DNA from: an uncultured Prevotellaceae bacterium | GTDB taxonomy: Bacteria > Bacteroidota > Bacteroidia > Bacteroidales > Bacteroidaceae | Direction: 5' to 3' | DNA length: 64,000 nt | Assembly (NCBI GenBank): GCA_902769705.1 | Contig: CACXPX010000006.1 | Span: forward strand, 1-64,000 | Shown: positions 38,955 to 48,322 of the stretch, in pieces | Numbering within the stretch: the first letter of the stretch is position 1 | How the letters are laid out: each line of letters begins with the position of its first letter | The notes under the pieces: generated by a model | The model's input: only the letters and a program-made list of their open reading frames with translations | Databases searched by the model: none | Told to the model about the DNA's origin: nothing | Translations under genes and position numbers: made by a program

Positions 38955-40013
38955 ATGAAAGTTATACATATTGAATCTGGACTTGGAAATCAGATGCTCA
39001 GTTATTGTGAATACTTGGCATTGAGAAAGATGAATCCAGATGACGAGTTCTATCTTGAGACAATAATCTATGACATTCCTGAGTGTAATGATGTCATATG
39101 TCAGTGGAATGGCTATGAACTAGAACGAATCTTTGGCATCAAGGAACCTAAGAATATAAAGACATTATTCACAGAAAAGCAGTGGAATGACATCTTGGAT
39201 GAGGTGAGGGCTTCTGAGTTTTGGCACAAGAATTGGAATTATCCTGTATATATTACAAAGGCATTGAATAATGCTGGATTGCATCTTATTAATATCAGAG
39301 GAAATTTTGAGGATGGTTGCCATAATGCAATGACTGATGAAAAGAAAAAAGACACTATTTGGCGACGTTTTGTAGTCTCAAATATTGGCAGTATGGTCAA
39401 GAGGCATTATTACCAATTGAGAAAGTCCAAGTATATAGGCCGTAATGATAACAGGAAAAGATTGTTTATGCAGACAGACATGAGTTTGTTTACTGGTCAA
39501 TGGCTTTCATTCAAGATGTTGGGTAATGAGAGATGGAGAATAGACGATGAGATACGTAATACTTTCATATTCCAGGAGTTTGAGGATGTTCGTAACAAGG
39601 AAATGGCCGAGCGTTTGAGCCAATGTAATAGCGTTGCGATTCACGCCCGTCGTGGTGACATGCTTACAGGCATTGCCTGGATGTATCAGACTGGTTATTT
39701 TAGAAGGGCTGTTAAGTATATAAGAAAGCATGTGGATAATCCGGTGTTTGTGTTTTTTACAAATACAGGCAGTATAGACTGGTGTAAGGAAAACGCTGAC
39801 ACATTTGGCCTTGACTATAGTAAGGACAAAGTCTTTTTTGTTGATTGGAATATAGGTGAAGATAGTTATAAGGATATGCAGTTGATGGCTTATTGCAAAC
39901 ATGCCATAATTACAAAAAGCTCCTTTGGGTGGTGGGGGGCATTTTTTATCCAGAATCCAGATAAAATCACTATATCGCCGAGTATTGAAATTGACTCCAC
40001 TTATCATTGTTGA
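38955..40013 (+). CDS. GT11 family glycosyltransferase (fucosyltransferase-like)
   Basis: A 352-residue GT11 protein, the family of alpha-1,2-fucosyltransferases. The start IESGLGNQMLSYCEYLAL, the donor-binding motif HARRGD (about 232) and the end motif TKSSFGWWGAFF (about 320) are all present. Some GT11 members act on sugars other than GDP-fucose, and no GDP-fucose synthesis genes are in the window, so the donor is uncertain. Debris of a second copy lies at 37267. The gene starts directly after an acetyltransferase remnant. Confidence 0.85.
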   Translation: MKVIHIESGLGNQMLSYCEYLALRKMNPDDEFYLETIIYDIPECNDVICQWNGYELERIFGIKEPKNIKTLFTEKQWNDILDEVRASEFWHKNWNYPVYITKALNNAGLHLINIRGNFEDGCHNAMTDEKKKDTIWRRFVVSNIGSMVKRHYYQLRKSKYIGRNDNRKRLFMQTDMSLFTGQWLSFKMLGNERWRIDDEIRNTFIFQEFEDVRNKEMAERLSQCNSVAIHARRGDMLTGIAWMYQTGYFRRAVKYIRKHVDNPVFVFFTNTGSIDWCKENADTFGLDYSKDKVFFVDWNIGEDSYKDMQLMAYCKHAIITKSSFGWWGAFFIQNPDKITISPSIEIDSTYHC

Positions 40014-40052
40014 ACAAGTATTTTATGTGTAAATATTGGAAATCATTTCATC

Positions 40053-41108
40053 ATGAAGATTGCACACATCCTATGGACTTTTGATATTGGAGGTATTCAA
40101 ACCATGCTTGTTGATATTGTAAATGAACAGGTAAAACACAACCAAGTTACAATATTGATTGTTAATAATCAGATTAGTGAAGCCCTAAAATCAAGAATAT
40201 CCAACAATGTTCAGATTGTCTTCTGTAAACGCAAAGTGGGCAGTTATAATATTTATCCTATTATTAAACTGAATTGGATAATACATAGAATTAACCCTGA
40301 TATAATACATTGCCATGAAGACAGAATCACAAAAGTAATATGGGGATGCCATAATATGGTTCGTACCATTCATAATACACAGAGCAAGCCTTATGAATAT
40401 ATCAAATTTCGAAAATTGTGCTGCATATCTGATGCTGTTAAAGACTATACTGCAAAACAAGGATTTCCTAATGCTTTAGTTGTGCATAATGGAGTGGATA
40501 TCACATTGATTAGAAAGAAAAAGAGATACCCAAATAAAGAAAGTCCTATTAAAGCAGTTTGTGTCGGGAGATTAAATGAGATGAAGGGACAAATTGTTAT
40601 AATTGAGGCATTGAACATCCTGATTAACAAAACAGGCTTGCAACAATTGTCAGTTGATTTAATAGGTGATTATCATGGGGATTGGAAGTATAAGAAATTA
40701 ATTGAAACAAAGGTATCTGAGTATAAATTGAATTCACATGTGAATTTCTTGGGTCAAAAGACTCGTGATTATTGTTATGATAATCTATGCAATTATGATT
40801 TATTTATTATGCCAAGTACAAGTGAAGGTTTTGGCCTTTCATTAGCAGAAGCATGTGTTGCAAGAGTCCCTGTTATTGCTTCTGATCTTCCTTCTTTGAT
40901 GGAGGTTTTAGCAGGAGGTCGAAATGGGCATATCTTCAAGAGTGGAGATCCTGAATCATTAGCCGAAGCAATGGAAGATTATATTATTAATGGTGTCGAT
41001 TTGGTACAAGTAAATAATGCATCTAATTATGTTAAAAAGAAATTTGATGTTAAAATAACAGCATCAAAATATTTGGATGTATATTCTACAATAATATCAG
41101 AAAAATGA
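40053..41108 (+). CDS. GT4 family glycosyltransferase
   Basis: A 351-residue GT-B glycosyltransferase. The N-terminal acceptor domain starts AHILWTFDIGGIQTMLVDIV, and the C-terminal donor domain has VCVGRLNEMKGQ (about 170) and STSEGFGLSLAEAC, the Glu-x7-Glu retaining motif (about 255-268). It is cytoplasmic. The four-base overlap with the acetyltransferase (ATGA at 41105) indicates coupling. Sugar and linkage are unknown. Confidence 0.85.
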   Translation: MKIAHILWTFDIGGIQTMLVDIVNEQVKHNQVTILIVNNQISEALKSRISNNVQIVFCKRKVGSYNIYPIIKLNWIIHRINPDIIHCHEDRITKVIWGCHNMVRTIHNTQSKPYEYIKFRKLCCISDAVKDYTAKQGFPNALVVHNGVDITLIRKKKRYPNKESPIKAVCVGRLNEMKGQIVIIEALNILINKTGLQQLSVDLIGDYHGDWKYKKLIETKVSEYKLNSHVNFLGQKTRDYCYDNLCNYDLFIMPSTSEGFGLSLAEACVARVPVIASDLPSLMEVLAGGRNGHIFKSGDPESLAEAMEDYIINGVDLVQVNNASNYVKKKFDVKITASKYLDVYSTIISEK

Positions 41109-41674
41109 TACAAACAAGAACCGACCTAAGGTCTTACTTGGATCTTGATAGAAAGAGATTTGGTGATAATCCACCAGTTTTTAAAGATAGGATACTTCAT
41201 AATGAAAAGTGGTATATACTGCGCTACTTGGTGGCTCTACGACATGTGGAATATTACATTAACACTAAAAAAAAGAATGATGTACGTTTTCTTTACTGGT
41301 GGTGCAGATATAAAAGATATGGTTTTATAACTCATATTACCATCTATCCAAACACGTGTGAGGGAGGAATATATATACCGCATATAGGAGACATGATATG
41401 GGTCAAATCATCGACCCATATTGGTAAGAATGTTACTATAAGACCAGGTGTCGTAATTGGCAAAAAGGGGGATGAAAAGGCTGAAGATATGCCTGTTGAA
41501 ATTGGAGAAAATTGTAATTTGGGTTTAGGTGTAAGAGTTTTCGGAAAACTTATGATTGGTAAAAATGTAACGATTGGTGCAAATTCTGTTGTTACTAAAA
41601 ACATCCCTGATTATGCAGTTGTTGTAGGTGTTCCAGCAAGAGTTATAAAACTTAAAACGGAAGATGATCAATAA
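41105..41674 (+). CDS. Hexapeptide-repeat O-acetyltransferase (CysE-like fold)
   Basis: A 189-residue serine acetyltransferase-like protein with left-handed beta-helix repeats from about residue 95 to 185, including IGKNVTIGANSVVTKNIP and the closing GVPARVIK. Members in capsule loci acetylate sugar repeat units. The short helical N-terminal part (about 1-80) is SAT-like. The gene is overlapped at both ends: four bases with the upstream GT4 gene and 11 bases with the downstream one, so the three form a tightly packed unit. Confidence 0.82.
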   Translation: MIQTRTDLRSYLDLDRKRFGDNPPVFKDRILHNEKWYILRYLVALRHVEYYINTKKKNDVRFLYWWCRYKRYGFITHITIYPNTCEGGIYIPHIGDMIWVKSSTHIGKNVTIRPGVVIGKKGDEKAEDMPVEIGENCNLGLGVRVFGKLMIGKNVTIGANSVVTKNIPDYAVVVGVPARVIKLKTEDDQ

Positions 41675-42770
41675 ACTATATATCTTTGCCAACATGGGAC
41701 ATCTCAATGAGTTGCCCAAGAGCGGAGGTCAGTCTTCTGCAAGAAGGGTGATGAAAGGCTTGCAAGAGTCCGGATTCTCCATAATTCCTATTCGTCGGCA
41801 TAGGGCAGAATTAGAGGGTAAGTTGGAACACCAACTCGAAATATACACATTTGCTATATTAGATCTTATTAAGATAATTATTAAGATTATATTTGGAAGT
41901 CGTAGGTCATCAGCATTCCTACACCTTACTTATGCCGGACCGTTAGTTCCATATGAGTTTGTTATAACTAAGGTAGTGAAATTTTTTGGTTATAGGAGCC
42001 TAATTTATCATAAAGGTGGGCAGGTATTGGATTATTATAATAACGGAACAGAGCGACATCGGAAACTGTTCAAAAAAACAATTAATCTGCAAGAAAAAGT
42101 TTTTTTAGAAGGTTATGAAAGTTTAAAATTGGTTGAAGGTATCTCTGATAGACCATTGGTCTATTTTCCGAATTTCCTGTTTAGCAATCAACTCGCACTT
42201 TCTTTGTCAGACAAATATACTGGTGATATTGGTATTGTCTATTTTGGACGTATTGCTCCAGATAAGAATATAGACATTATTTTAGATGTTTTTGAATTAC
42301 TCTGTAAGAAAAGAGATGACCTTAAACTAACATTAATTGGAGGGGGCGGTCAGAGTAAATCATACGTAGACATGATTGATTCTAGAATAGAGAACTCCTT
42401 TTTCAAATCAAGAATTTGTCGTATGGGTAGAACACAGTATGATACCATCATGAATATTTTGCAATCACAACATTTTTATTTATTTCCATCAAAAGAAAAG
42501 GCTGAAGGACACAGCAATTCACTAAATGAGGCTATGGGTAATGGTGTTATACCTATTGTCAGTGATTATCATTTTAACCGTTCTGTTGTGGGAAATGATT
42601 TGTTGGTAGTAGATGGGTATGATCCGAAAGACTACGCGGAGAGAATAGAGTATATTATACAGAATTGTGATATGCAACAGTTGGCGGAAGAAATGCGCCA
42701 GCGAGTTGTTGATTATTTCTCATACGAGGTGGTGAATGCTCGCATTTGTGAGGCTTTGCGCACCTTATAA
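41664..42770 (+). CDS. GT4 family glycosyltransferase
   Basis: A 368-residue retaining glycosyltransferase. The opening is IFANMGHLNELPKSGGQSSA, with the Gly-rich acceptor loop. The donor domain has IVYFGRIAPDKNIDIILDVF (about 190) and EKAEGHSNSLNEAMGNG, the Glu-x7-Glu motif. Its start overlaps the acetyltransferase by 11 bases. Donor and acceptor are not identifiable. It is followed after 11 bases by a second CDP-glycerol transferase. Confidence 0.83.
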   Translation: MINKLYIFANMGHLNELPKSGGQSSARRVMKGLQESGFSIIPIRRHRAELEGKLEHQLEIYTFAILDLIKIIIKIIFGSRRSSAFLHLTYAGPLVPYEFVITKVVKFFGYRSLIYHKGGQVLDYYNNGTERHRKLFKKTINLQEKVFLEGYESLKLVEGISDRPLVYFPNFLFSNQLALSLSDKYTGDIGIVYFGRIAPDKNIDIILDVFELLCKKRDDLKLTLIGGGGQSKSYVDMIDSRIENSFFKSRICRMGRTQYDTIMNILQSQHFYLFPSKEKAEGHSNSLNEAMGNGVIPIVSDYHFNRSVVGNDLLVVDGYDPKDYAERIEYIIQNCDMQQLAEEMRQRVVDYFSYEVVNARICEALRTL

Positions 42771-42781
42771 GAAGCTTATAG

Positions 42782-43963
42782 ATGATTGATTTCAATAGTC
42801 CAAGGAAATGGTCATTGCCATTGAATATTATATTGTTTAATATTTGTCGGTTATGGCCGTTCAGGAATAGATGCATGTGGGTGTTCGGCGCCTGGGAGGG
42901 TAAGAAATTTGACGATAACGCCAAATATCTTTTCCTCTATGTAAACAGGGAGAAGGCAGATAGGATACGGGCTATTTGGCTGACGGACTCCCCCGATGCT
43001 TATGAGCAAGTGCAATCCTGGGGATATGAGGTGTATTATAATAGCAGCCTAATCGGGAAATGGCTCCAGCTTAGGGCCGGGGTTGCATTTTATACTAATG
43101 GGTTGATTGATTTTGGTATATTTCCTATGATTGGAGGTGCAAAACTTATCGCCCTTTGGCATGGGATGGGATTTAAGAAAATATACAACGAGAAATACAC
43201 TGGCATAAAACTCAAAATAAAAAAGATATTAGACTGCCTTTTCTCTTGGACACGTAGAGATATAACAATCGTCACCTCACACTGGGCGGCTGCGTGGACA
43301 GAGAGAGCTTTTACTCTAAACCCAAATAAGGTGTTTATCACTGGACAGCCACGAAACGATGCTTTCAATAGAATTGACAAAATGGAAGTCTTGAAAGGAA
43401 CGTGCATAAATCCATCTAAGCGACTTATTCTCTATATGCCCACATATCGCAGCAACGCTATGGGACGTGACGCAATGCAGACTATAGTTGAGAATCTTTA
43501 TAGGGGTGATGAGCTTTCTAGTTGGTTAGATAAAACTAATTCTGTGTTTGTTGTTAAACCACATCCGCTGACACCTCATATTGAACTAGATAACCGTAGT
43601 AACTTTGTTATACTTGACTATAAGGAATTGACAAATAACCAAGAACTGTTAGGTGTAGCCGATATACTTATAACAGACTATAGCAGTTGTTTTATTGATT
43701 ATGCTCTCTTGAGAAGATCTATCATTTTCTATACCCCAGATGAGAAACTTTTTTTCAAATTTTCAGAGAAAGTTGATAAAGACTTTTTTGATATTGAACA
43801 CCTCTGCCAGGCGAAAGATATAAACGAATTAATAGAGAAATTGTCTAGTCCATTTGCTATCGTGGCTGATGCAACTAATGCATTATTTGAAGATGAGAGC
43901 ATAAGGGGGACTTGTTATTCTGAGAATGTTTATAATGTAGTTTGTGAAGAGATTGGGATATGA
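42782..43963 (+). CDS. CDP-glycerol glycerophosphotransferase family protein
   Basis: A second TagB/TagF-like transferase, 393 residues. It has ALWHGMGFKKIY (about 122), MPTYRSN (about 219), VKPHPL (about 259) and ITDYSSCFIDYAL (about 299), in the same order as the protein at 33814 but clearly diverged from it. Two such genes suggest successive additions, for example a primer step and a second substituent. Its stop overlaps the start of the broken acyltransferase gene (ATGA at 43960). Confidence 0.85.
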   Translation: MIDFNSPRKWSLPLNIILFNICRLWPFRNRCMWVFGAWEGKKFDDNAKYLFLYVNREKADRIRAIWLTDSPDAYEQVQSWGYEVYYNSSLIGKWLQLRAGVAFYTNGLIDFGIFPMIGGAKLIALWHGMGFKKIYNEKYTGIKLKIKKILDCLFSWTRRDITIVTSHWAAAWTERAFTLNPNKVFITGQPRNDAFNRIDKMEVLKGTCINPSKRLILYMPTYRSNAMGRDAMQTIVENLYRGDELSSWLDKTNSVFVVKPHPLTPHIELDNRSNFVILDYKELTNNQELLGVADILITDYSSCFIDYALLRRSIIFYTPDEKLFFKFSEKVDKDFFDIEHLCQAKDINELIEKLSSPFAIVADATNALFEDESIRGTCYSENVYNVVCEEIGI

Positions 43964-44936
43964 GTCAGAAAAGAGAGCGTGATTACGCTATAGATATAGT
44001 GAAATTCCTAGCTGTGCTGATGATAATCAATAGTCATGCCGATATAATGTACCCGCATTTGAAAATTCTTGCTACGGGAGGGGCTATTGGCGACTGTCTT
44101 TTCCTGTTCTGCTCAGGATTTACCTTGTTCTGGGGGGGGGACGTTTTGACATTTTTTATAAAAGGAGAATTAACAGGATATATCCTTCTGTTATTGTTTC
44201 GATACTCTTTATTCATGTTGTGGAAATGAATGGGACTTTTCAATTCAGGGAATTTTTAGGCGGCCCGTTTATTCTTGCAATAATGACTTACTATATCCTA
44301 TTGTACTTTGTCCAACGGTATGTTCTTGACAAAATCGGTTGGATACTGTGGATTGTGGCAATTATATCGCTACTGGTATACGTACTATGGTTTCCATATA
44401 AATATGAGGTTAGTAGTAAAGGCCTGTATGGCATTACTACCTATTATCGTTGGATACCTTATTTTGCCGCAATGTTGATAGGCGCATATACGGGAATAAA
44501 GAGAAAAGAATTGAAATATAACGGATGGATGGACTTTTTGAAGTTGTTGATATGTATTGCCGTTTTTTATTCAGTGCAGTTAGCGGCAAAGATGTACAAA
44601 CCTGTGGCTCCGTATCAGGTTTTGACTTTGATTCCCCTGATGGGTATAACAGTTTATTTTTATAAATGGTGCAACTGCTTGTGGATGAAAAGGCTTTATC
44701 AGTCAAAATCAGGAAATGCTATTATTATGACTGTCGGTGGCTTGTGCTTGGAGTCTTACCTTATCCAATATACATTGGTTACGGATAAGATGAATGATAT
44801 ATGGCCTCTGAATCTGATTCTTATAACATTGCTTATATTGATATGCTCATATCTTGTGAGGTGTTTGGCGAGGTTGTTCTCACAAACATTCCGTACAGAG
44901 GATTATGAATGGGGAAAGATAATCAGCTTATATTGA
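43960..44936 (+). pseudogene. Acyltransferase 3 gene interrupted at a G9 tract (possibly phase-variable)
   Basis: Two frames together encode one acyltransferase. The first, from 43960, begins RDYAIDIVKFLAVLMIINSH and reads FTLFW into G9 (44132-44140), after which it goes out of frame and ends at 44229. The second, continuing the family sequence RFDIFYKRRINRIYPS, runs to 44936. G7 or G10 would rejoin them into a protein of about 324-325 residues, the same length as the intact acyltransferase at 34998. This is either a phase-OFF allele by slipped-strand mispairing, a recent mutation or a sequencing error in the homopolymer. Confidence 0.82.
44132..44140 (+). repeat. G9 homopolymer in an acyltransferase gene
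   Basis: A run of nine G after T44131, within the FTLFWGG codons. G7 or G10 restores the reading frame into 44142-44936. Confidence 0.85.
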
Positions 44937-44949
44937 TTTATAAGTAATC

Positions 44950-45939
44950 ATGAGATTTTCATTAATCAATTATTTGCGTGGTTATAGTATTTTTACTATA
45001 GTACTGATGCACCTCTTAATGGGCGCTTGTACAGGAGTTATGTATAAAGCCATTTCGTTTGGCGGAGCGGGTGTTCATGTCTTTATCCTCTGCTCTGGAT
45101 TTGGCTTGTATTTGTCTCATCTGCGCAGGCCTCTCGGATATGTTGATTTCCTTAAACGCAGATTTGGAAAAGTGTGGATACCGTATGCTATTGCAGTATC
45201 GTTTTGGGGGATATGGTATCTCATTTCAAAAGGAATATTTCCGATACGTGAAGTAGCAAGTCACTTGTTGCTATACAAGATGTTCTCCACAGAACTTGAT
45301 ACTTCACTTTGTTATCCATATTGGTTTATCTCAACAATTTTGCAATTTTACTTACTTTGGCCATTAATTGTCAAGGTGTTCAGACTGTGTGGAGGCTTTT
45401 TTATATTCCTTTTCATCAGCCTCGCATGGAGTACTATTGTAGGGTTATTAGGTCTAGAGGAAGAACGTCCTTGGGGTAGTTTCTTCTTGCAATATCTTTG
45501 GGAGTTCGGCTTGGGTATGTGGATCGCAAAAAGATGTATTAAACTTGACCATAATGGAACATTCTTCGTGAATATCAAGAACTATTGCTGGTGGTGGCTG
45601 ATAATTGGCGCGGTTAGTGGTATGGGAATGTCAGCTTTCATGGCTTGGAATGGAGGTGTTCTGAAACTTTATAATGATATTCCCTCATTGATTGGTTATC
45701 TGAGCGTAGCTTTGCTAATATACAAAATTAGTGTCAAAATGATTAATAATTTCTTTGAATGGTCCAACGACTTCTCATATGAGTTGTATTTGATACATTC
45801 ATTGGTGTATACTATAATTGCTTATATGCTAACTTTGTATTTTCCTCTATCAGTATTGCTCGTTGTTAAGATAATGTCGGCTTACTTGTTGGCATTAGGA
45901 TATAAATGGTTTCTTAACACAAGTAAATTAGCGAAATGA
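44950..45939 (+). CDS. Acyltransferase 3 family protein
   Basis: A third membrane acyltransferase, 329 residues, with about ten hydrophobic helices. Its start MRFSLINYLRGYSIFTIVLM carries the family Arg-Gly and is followed by the catalytic-type His-Leu near 21. FLKRRFGKVWIPYAI is the typical basic loop motif. No long homopolymer interrupts it. It begins 13 bases after the broken acyltransferase; three acyltransferases in one locus imply several acyl decorations. Its last codons overlap the start of the next gene (ATGA at 45936). Confidence 0.83.
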   Translation: MRFSLINYLRGYSIFTIVLMHLLMGACTGVMYKAISFGGAGVHVFILCSGFGLYLSHLRRPLGYVDFLKRRFGKVWIPYAIAVSFWGIWYLISKGIFPIREVASHLLLYKMFSTELDTSLCYPYWFISTILQFYLLWPLIVKVFRLCGGFFIFLFISLAWSTIVGLLGLEEERPWGSFFLQYLWEFGLGMWIAKRCIKLDHNGTFFVNIKNYCWWWLIIGAVSGMGMSAFMAWNGGVLKLYNDIPSLIGYLSVALLIYKISVKMINNFFEWSNDFSYELYLIHSLVYTIIAYMLTLYFPLSVLLVVKIMSAYLLALGYKWFLNTSKLAK

Positions 45940-46685
45940 ATAGAATAAGAATACTGAATGTAGAGGTGGATAGTATCTCTCAGGGAGAGTTGCTGAAACA
46001 ACTGAAAAAAGGAGTACTAGTGACTCCTAATGTAGACCAGATAGTAAAGATGCAATCGGATTTTGAATACTATCGGATAGTTCAACACTCGGAGTGGGTT
46101 ATATGCGATTCTAAAATACTCTATTTGTGTGCAAAGTTATTAAGGACTCCTTTACCTGAAGCTATTCCTGGAAGTAGTTTTTTTCCAGCGTTTTATGAAT
46201 TTCATAAGGATAACGAGAACTGCAAGATATTTCTTCTAGGAGCTATGGATGGAGTTGCACAGAAAGCCATGGATATAATCAACAAAAAAGTAGAAAGAAA
46301 TATTGTTGTTGGTGCATATTCCCCATCATATGGGTTTGAAAACAAACAAGAGGAAAATGAACGGATTTATCAAATGGTAAATGATTCTGGTGCAAACGTT
46401 GTGTTAGTAGGTGTAGGATGTCCCAAACAGGAAAAATGGGTTGAGGCACATAAAGCTCAAATGCACAATGTCGACATTTGGATGGCATTGGGGGCAACAA
46501 TCGATTTTGAAGCAGGAAATGTTAAAAGGGCTCCCCTAATCTGGCGTAAACTTTGTTTGGAATGGTTCTACCGCTTCCTGCAAGAACCTCGTCGTTTGTT
46601 CAAACGCTATTTCGTTGATGACATGAAGTTCTTTTGGTATTTCGGAAAACAACTGATGGGTATTTATAAGAATCCATTCGAATAA
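45936..46685 (+). CDS. WecG/TagA/CpsF family glycosyltransferase
   Basis: A GT26 enzyme of 249 residues. Recognisable parts are TPNVDQIVKMQ (about 30), IPGSSFFPAFYEF, FLLGAMDGVAQKAMDII and VGVGCPKQEKWVEAH. GT26 proteins such as TagA add N-acetylmannosamine, or WecG N-acetylmannosaminuronate, to an undecaprenyl-linked sugar. TagA makes the linkage unit of teichoic acids, so its presence with TagD and TagB/F-like genes fits a teichoic-like assembly, though family membership alone does not fix the donor. Confidence 0.87.
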   Translation: MNRIRILNVEVDSISQGELLKQLKKGVLVTPNVDQIVKMQSDFEYYRIVQHSEWVICDSKILYLCAKLLRTPLPEAIPGSSFFPAFYEFHKDNENCKIFLLGAMDGVAQKAMDIINKKVERNIVVGAYSPSYGFENKQEENERIYQMVNDSGANVVLVGVGCPKQEKWVEAHKAQMHNVDIWMALGATIDFEAGNVKRAPLIWRKLCLEWFYRFLQEPRRLFKRYFVDDMKFFWYFGKQLMGIYKNPFE

Positions 46686-46702
46686 AGTATTTTTTTATAA
46701 TT

Positions 46703-47854
46703 ATGACGAATTACAAGTATCATATTTTCTCCCCATACCGCGTATGCCCATTGGGTGCCCATGTTGATCATCAACATGGATTAGTAACAGGATTTGCAAT
46801 TAACAAAGGGGTGGACCTTTGGTTTAATGTCAATGAGAGTGGGAGAGTGAATCTCACTTCACGGACTTTTGAGGGAGATGTGAGTTTTGATATTTCTGCT
46901 CCTACTCAAGTGAAGGAGAAACATTGGGGAGATTATGCTCGTGGTGCTAAATATGCTTTGCGAAAACGATTTGAGTTGACGAAAGGCATTGATGGCGTGA
47001 TACAAGGGAGTTTGCCTGTTGGAGGGCTTTCATCAAGTGCTGCCGTGTTGATTGCCTACGTGATGGCTTTTGCAAAGGCAAATGGAATTACGCTAAAACC
47101 TTTTGAAGTCGCACAAATCGCTTCAGAGGCTGAAAGAGAGTATATTGGGTTGAACAACGGACTTCTCGACCAAGCATGTATTGCTTTGGGAAAGAAAGAT
47201 GGATTGTTGTTCTTGGATTGCGACAGCAACGAATACAGGATTATCAAGAAGAATCCAGAGATGCCTGAATTTGAAATTGGGGTTTTCTTTTCAGGATTGA
47301 CACGTAGCTTAGTGAATAGTGACTACAACTTGCGCGTGTATGAATGTAAGACGGCGGCTTGGAACATGTTGGCATATATGGATCAACCTTTGAAAACATT
47401 CGATAAGACATTCTTACGTGATATTCCGAAGGCTTCATTCGATAAAACAAAGATAGCTATGCCGCAACGGTTTGCACGACGAGCTGAGCATTTCTATAGC
47501 GAATATAGGCGAGTGAGGCAGGGCGTAACAGCGTGGGAAACAGGAAACTTGAAATTGTTTGGCAAATTAAGTTTTGATTCATGTGAATCGAGTATTCACA
47601 ATTATGAGTGTGGTAGTCCAGAATTGATAGCTATTTACGAGATTATGAGAGAATTGCCTGGAGTTTGGGGAGGACGTTTTTCTGGTGCAGGCTTCAAGGG
47701 GGCATGCGTGGCAATTGTTGATCCAGCTTATAAAGAAGAGATAGAGAATGAATTGACAAAACGCTATCTGGAACAGTTCCCAGAATATGAAAACACTTTC
47801 AAGTGTTATTTTGTGAAACCAGATGATGGCGCCAGATTTGTTGACCCTCTCTAA
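46703..47854 (+). CDS. GHMP family sugar kinase (galactokinase-like)
   Basis: A 383-residue GHMP kinase resembling galactokinases. The substrate-binding start is SPYRVCPLGAHVDHQHG (about 10), the ATP-binding PVGGLSSSAAV lies near 98, and the C-terminal FSGAGFKGACVAIV near 333. Many such proteins make sugar-1-phosphates other than galactose-1-phosphate (glucurono- or galacturonokinases). The sugar nucleotidyltransferase at 48323, separated only by the DUF559 cassette, would convert its product to an NDP-sugar. The last codons, DPL and stop, lie in the terminal repeat of that cassette, so the C-terminus may have been altered by the insertion. Confidence 0.82.
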   Translation: MTNYKYHIFSPYRVCPLGAHVDHQHGLVTGFAINKGVDLWFNVNESGRVNLTSRTFEGDVSFDISAPTQVKEKHWGDYARGAKYALRKRFELTKGIDGVIQGSLPVGGLSSSAAVLIAYVMAFAKANGITLKPFEVAQIASEAEREYIGLNNGLLDQACIALGKKDGLLFLDCDSNEYRIIKKNPEMPEFEIGVFFSGLTRSLVNSDYNLRVYECKTAAWNMLAYMDQPLKTFDKTFLRDIPKASFDKTKIAMPQRFARRAEHFYSEYRRVRQGVTAWETGNLKLFGKLSFDSCESSIHNYECGSPELIAIYEIMRELPGVWGGRFSGAGFKGACVAIVDPAYKEEIENELTKRYLEQFPEYENTFKCYFVKPDDGARFVDPL

Positions 47855-47874
47855 CTCCCCCTGTTTAGGGGGAG
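47843..47874 (+). repeat. Left terminal hairpin of the DUF559 cassette
   Basis: GACCCTCTCTAA followed by the perfect hairpin CTCCCCCT-gttt-AGGGGGAG (47855-47874). It is inverted relative to the right copy at 48288-48315 and includes the stop codon of the kinase gene. Confidence 0.8.
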
Positions 47875-47928
47875 AACAAGCTGCGCAATCATTCCTATAT
47901 GATAGAGCACTTTTAATCCTAAGAAAAA

Positions 47929-48309
47929 ATGGATAGAAAGTGGATGACAGCAGATCCTATAGAATACGGATTGCTAAAAGAAAATGCCAAAAGTAACCGT
48001 AAGAATATGACAGAAGCAGAAAGTGCCTTTTGGTCATTGATTAAGGGGAATGCTCTTGGAGAACGATGCTTACGGCAACACATTATTGGCGACTATATTG
48101 TAGACTTTTTATTTAGAAGGAGTAAACTTGTCGTTGAAATAGATGGTGAGTACCATGAATCACAAGCACAAATCGAGAGAGACTTTAATCGTACAGAAGA
48201 GATAGAGAGAATGGGATTTCATGTGCTAAGATTTACGAATAAACAAGTATTATATAATATTGAAGAAGTTCTTGAGATAATAAGAGTCTCCCTAAACAGG
48301 GAGATTTAG
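47929..48309 (+). CDS. DUF559 endonuclease-like protein
   Basis: A 126-residue DUF559 protein, related to very-short-patch-repair and restriction-like nucleases. Core motifs are NMTEAESAFWSLIKG (about 25), LRQHIIGDYIVDFLF (about 49), the Asp/Glu-x-Lys-like KLVVEIDGEYHESQ (about 65-78) and FHVLRFTNKQVL. It sits between a sugar kinase and its likely partner nucleotidyltransferase, unrelated to capsule synthesis. It is bounded by inverted copies of a hairpin sequence, and its own last residues, SLNREI, are encoded by the right hairpin. It appears to be an inserted cassette, possibly mobile; its biological activity is unknown. Confidence 0.85.
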   Translation: MDRKWMTADPIEYGLLKENAKSNRKNMTEAESAFWSLIKGNALGERCLRQHIIGDYIVDFLFRRSKLVVEIDGEYHESQAQIERDFNRTEEIERMGFHVLRFTNKQVLYNIEEVLEIIRVSLNREI

Positions 48310-48315
48310 AGGGTC
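48288..48315 (-). repeat. Right terminal hairpin of the DUF559 cassette
   Basis: CTCCCT-aaac-AGGGAG (48288-48303) followed by ATTTAGAGGGTC. Its reverse complement aligns with the left copy at 47843-47874 through GACCCTCT and the hairpin. It lies just before the ATG at 48323. Confidence 0.8.
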
Positions 48316-48322
48316 TTCATTA

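Noticed and set aside
43960-44229. Reading the two acyltransferase pieces as two separate genes
   Set aside because: The first ends in out-of-frame sequence after the G9 tract and the second starts mid-domain; together they give one full-length family member.
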